DNA of 64,000 nt from FEB-7 sp963698265 (GTDB lineage: Bacteria > Pseudomonadota > Gammaproteobacteria > Burkholderiales > Usitatibacteraceae): NCBI GenBank assembly GCA_963698265.1, contig CAVOQC010000001.1:930001-994000 (forward strand), in the 5' to 3' direction. Under the pieces are notes generated by a model. The model was not told where the DNA came from. It did not search any database and was given only the letters and a program-made list of their open reading frames with translations. Within the stretch, counting starts at the first letter, position 1. Each line of letters opens with the position of its first letter. The position numbers and the translations under genes are program-made. Shown here in pieces: positions 62,686 through 64,000 of this stretch.

Positions 62686-63678
62686 TCAAGGGTGGGACAG
62701 GTGCGAGACGAGCGCCGGGATCTGGAGCAGCCTGTCGAGATGCGCGGAAGGGTCGCGCTGGCTGCGCGCCACCCAGGAAAGTGCCTGCGCGACATCCCAT
62801 TCGGTGCGCGCCTCCACGGGGCTTCCGGGGACGGCGACCGTCTCCGCCATGGTCTTCTCGCTCGGACTTCCGGGCTGGAACCGGTCCGCGAGCTCGGCAT
62901 CGAACCCGGTGCGCGCGATGTGGAGAAACCGCGCGGCGTCGCGGGCGCCCCAGCGATCCTTGAGTTCCCCGTCGGCGAAGGGCGCGAGCCGCCCGGGTGC
63001 CACGGGCCGCTCGAGCCAGCGCGACACCGAGAGCCGGTCCTCGCGGGCGAGCGAGAGCCCGCGCGCGATCTCGCTTCGCACATCCGGCGCCCGGTGCGAC
63101 TCGCGGTGCACGATCCGCCCCACGTTCTTCGCGAACCCCACCACGAGCCCGTTGGTGCACACGAGCCGGTACCAGGTGAAGCACACGCGCAGCATTGCGC
63201 TCGCGTCCACGGAATTGAGGCAGCGCAGCTGCAGCACCACCGGGTGGTCGTCGCCGGGGGTCACCACCCAGTGGGCGCCGAGGTTCACCTCCAGCGCGAG
63301 GCGCGCGCCGTAGCGGTCCAGCGTCGCGTGGGTGTCGAGCCCTTCCGGCTCCTGTCCGAGGTCCGCGAGGGCTTCGACCAGCACCCGCGCCGCCTCGAGA
63401 TGGCCGATCAGCCGGTAGGCCCGGGACACCACCGCCACGGGGCGCCGGGCCCAGGCGGGCCCCTCGCGGGTGGCGATCAGGTCGAAGAGCTCGTTCGCGT
63501 GCCACGGGCCATCGCTTTCCGGGGCCATGGCGAAGGGCCCGCGCTCGAACGCCGGGAGCGCGCCGATCACTTCGTCCAGGCGCCCGCGCAGCCACCGGGT
63601 GGGCGGCTCCCGCAGGCCCGCCGGGGTCCACTCGGCCGTCTCGGGAGGCCGCAGTTCCACGAACGCTTCGCCATCCAT
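62686..63678 (-). CDS. DUF932-like protein (phage/plasmid-related family)
   Basis: 330 residues from the ATG at 63678, which has GAGG at good spacing; an ATG at 63684 overlaps that site. The segment LRCLNSVDASAMLRVCFTWYRLVCTNGLVVG (about residues 165-195) resembles the DUF932 core, a family first noted in phages, plasmids and mobile regions with no settled function. There is no signal peptide and no membrane span. It is the first gene of a three-gene minus-strand group with the SIMPL-like and ADP-ribosylglycohydrolase genes (gap of 14 bases to the SIMPL-like gene). Confidence 0.6.
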   Translation of the reverse strand: MDGEAFVELRPPETAEWTPAGLREPPTRWLRGRLDEVIGALPAFERGPFAMAPESDGPWHANELFDLIATREGPAWARRPVAVVSRAYRLIGHLEAARVLVEALADLGQEPEGLDTHATLDRYGARLALEVNLGAHWVVTPGDDHPVVLQLRCLNSVDASAMLRVCFTWYRLVCTNGLVVGFAKNVGRIVHRESHRAPDVRSEIARGLSLAREDRLSVSRWLERPVAPGRLAPFADGELKDRWGARDAARFLHIARTGFDAELADRFQPGSPSEKTMAETVAVPGSPVEARTEWDVAQALSWVARSQRDPSAHLDRLLQIPALVSHLSHP

Positions 63679-63781
63679 GGGCATTTCCTCTCAAGCGGGC
63701 GATGGGCACCCGCACGCGACCATACTGGCGGCCCCGAGGCTCAAGAGGTGAGCTTCCCCGCGGAAAGGCGCGCCTCCCCGC

Positions 63782-63808
63782 TCAAGTCCCCTCCCGGCGG
63801 GCCGATAA
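63782..63808 (+). promoter_or_regulatory. Sigma-28 (FliA) promoter at the right edge
   Basis: TCAAGTCC (63782-63789), exactly 11 bases, then GCCGATAA (63801-63808). GCCGATAA is the consensus FliA -10 and TCAAG with this spacing is the usual betaproteobacterial form of the -35. The transcript would start near 63815 and run out of the window. Confidence 0.65.
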
Positions 63809-64000
63809 GCGAAATACCTGAACCCCCCGCTCGAGAACGTGAACGCTGCCCGACAAGAACGACGCCGCCGGAGACGATCCTGTTCATCGAGGAGGGATTC
63901 GCCTGCACGGGCTCGCTCGGGCTGCGGGCTTGCGAAGGCCGAAGGTCACTACACGGGCCTTTTCCACCGTTAGCCGCGATAAAGGGCGGCCGTCCGCTTC
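63809..64000 (+). other. Region after the sigma-28 promoter, no supported gene
   Basis: Only a 43-codon GTG frame (ending TAG at about 63974) is seen, with no family resemblance and a weak start. This is probably the untranslated leader of a flagellar or chemotaxis gene starting beyond the window. Confidence 0.4.

Noticed and set aside
61880..63715. Single 611-residue protein covering the SIMPL-like gene and the DUF932-like region
   Set aside because: The upstream half overlaps the DUF932-like gene in another frame and is Arg/Ala/Gly-rich; the ATG at 62671 gives a coherent domain.
63839..63974. 43-codon GTG frame after the sigma-28 promoter
   Set aside because: Arg-rich, no ribosome binding site of note and no resemblance to flagellar proteins; more likely leader sequence.

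Overview
The window is 64 kb of a GC-rich chromosome that looks like the replication-origin region of a betaproteobacterium. Supporting evidence is gene order. It carries pilNOPQ-aroK-aroB, the block def-fmt-rsmB-DUF4390-ntrY-ntrX divergent from lysM-dprA-topA, the origin block gyrB-dnaN-dnaA | rpmH-rnpA-yidD-yidC-mnmE-mnmG-rsmG-parA-parB-atpIBEFHAGDC-glmU, and a lone PHA synthase. The species cannot be named from the sequence. No rRNA, tRNA, insertion sequence, prophage or CRISPR array was seen.

Layout. 1-5.4 kb: end of a type IV pilus operon (pilN partial, pilO, pilP, pilQ), then shikimate genes aroK and aroB. 5.4-13.3 kb: a TPR protein facing a five-gene peptide ABC importer, followed by an N-formylglutamate amidohydrolase with a histidine-rich tail and an AstE/aspartoacylase-like hydrolase; this reads as one uptake-and-deacylation unit. 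13.3-20.2 kb (minus): the NtrY/NtrX two-component system, DUF4390, rsmB, fmt and def. 20.3-25.3 kb (plus): LysM protein, dprA, topA. 25.4-30.5 kb (minus): gyrB, dnaN, dnaA. DnaA boxes lie in the dnaN-dnaA gap and upstream of dnaA, and gene direction flips here, so oriC is probably inside 28.9-30.7 kb. 30.7-47.9 kb (plus): rpmH through glmU, with two parS-type palindromes in front of mnmG and the complete ATP synthase operon. A promoter-plus-perfect-terminator cassette between atpC and glmU is a candidate small RNA.

47.9-64 kb is more accessory: a 95-bp tandem repeat made from the 3' end of a Crp/Fnr-type regulator gene, a CHASE2 membrane protein with no output domain, glmS, a DsrE-like exported protein, a double-CDGSH iron-sulfur protein, a DUF849 (BKACE) enzyme with a hotdog thioesterase and an exported His-containing protein, a class III sirtuin, a thioredoxin-like/DsbD-like membrane fusion, phaC, a Mesh1-type ppGpp hydrolase, an Hsp33 lacking two of its four zinc cysteines, and a minus-strand trio (DUF932-like, SIMPL-like, ADP-ribosylglycohydrolase). 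Three FNR/Dnr-like boxes sit in front of the sirtuin, the membrane redox protein and phaC, suggesting a local low-oxygen regulon. A family of short palindromic repeats is concentrated at 59-62 kb and has entered two reading frames. At the right edge a well-spaced sigma-28 (FliA) promoter points out of the window, predicting a flagellar or chemotaxis gene just beyond.
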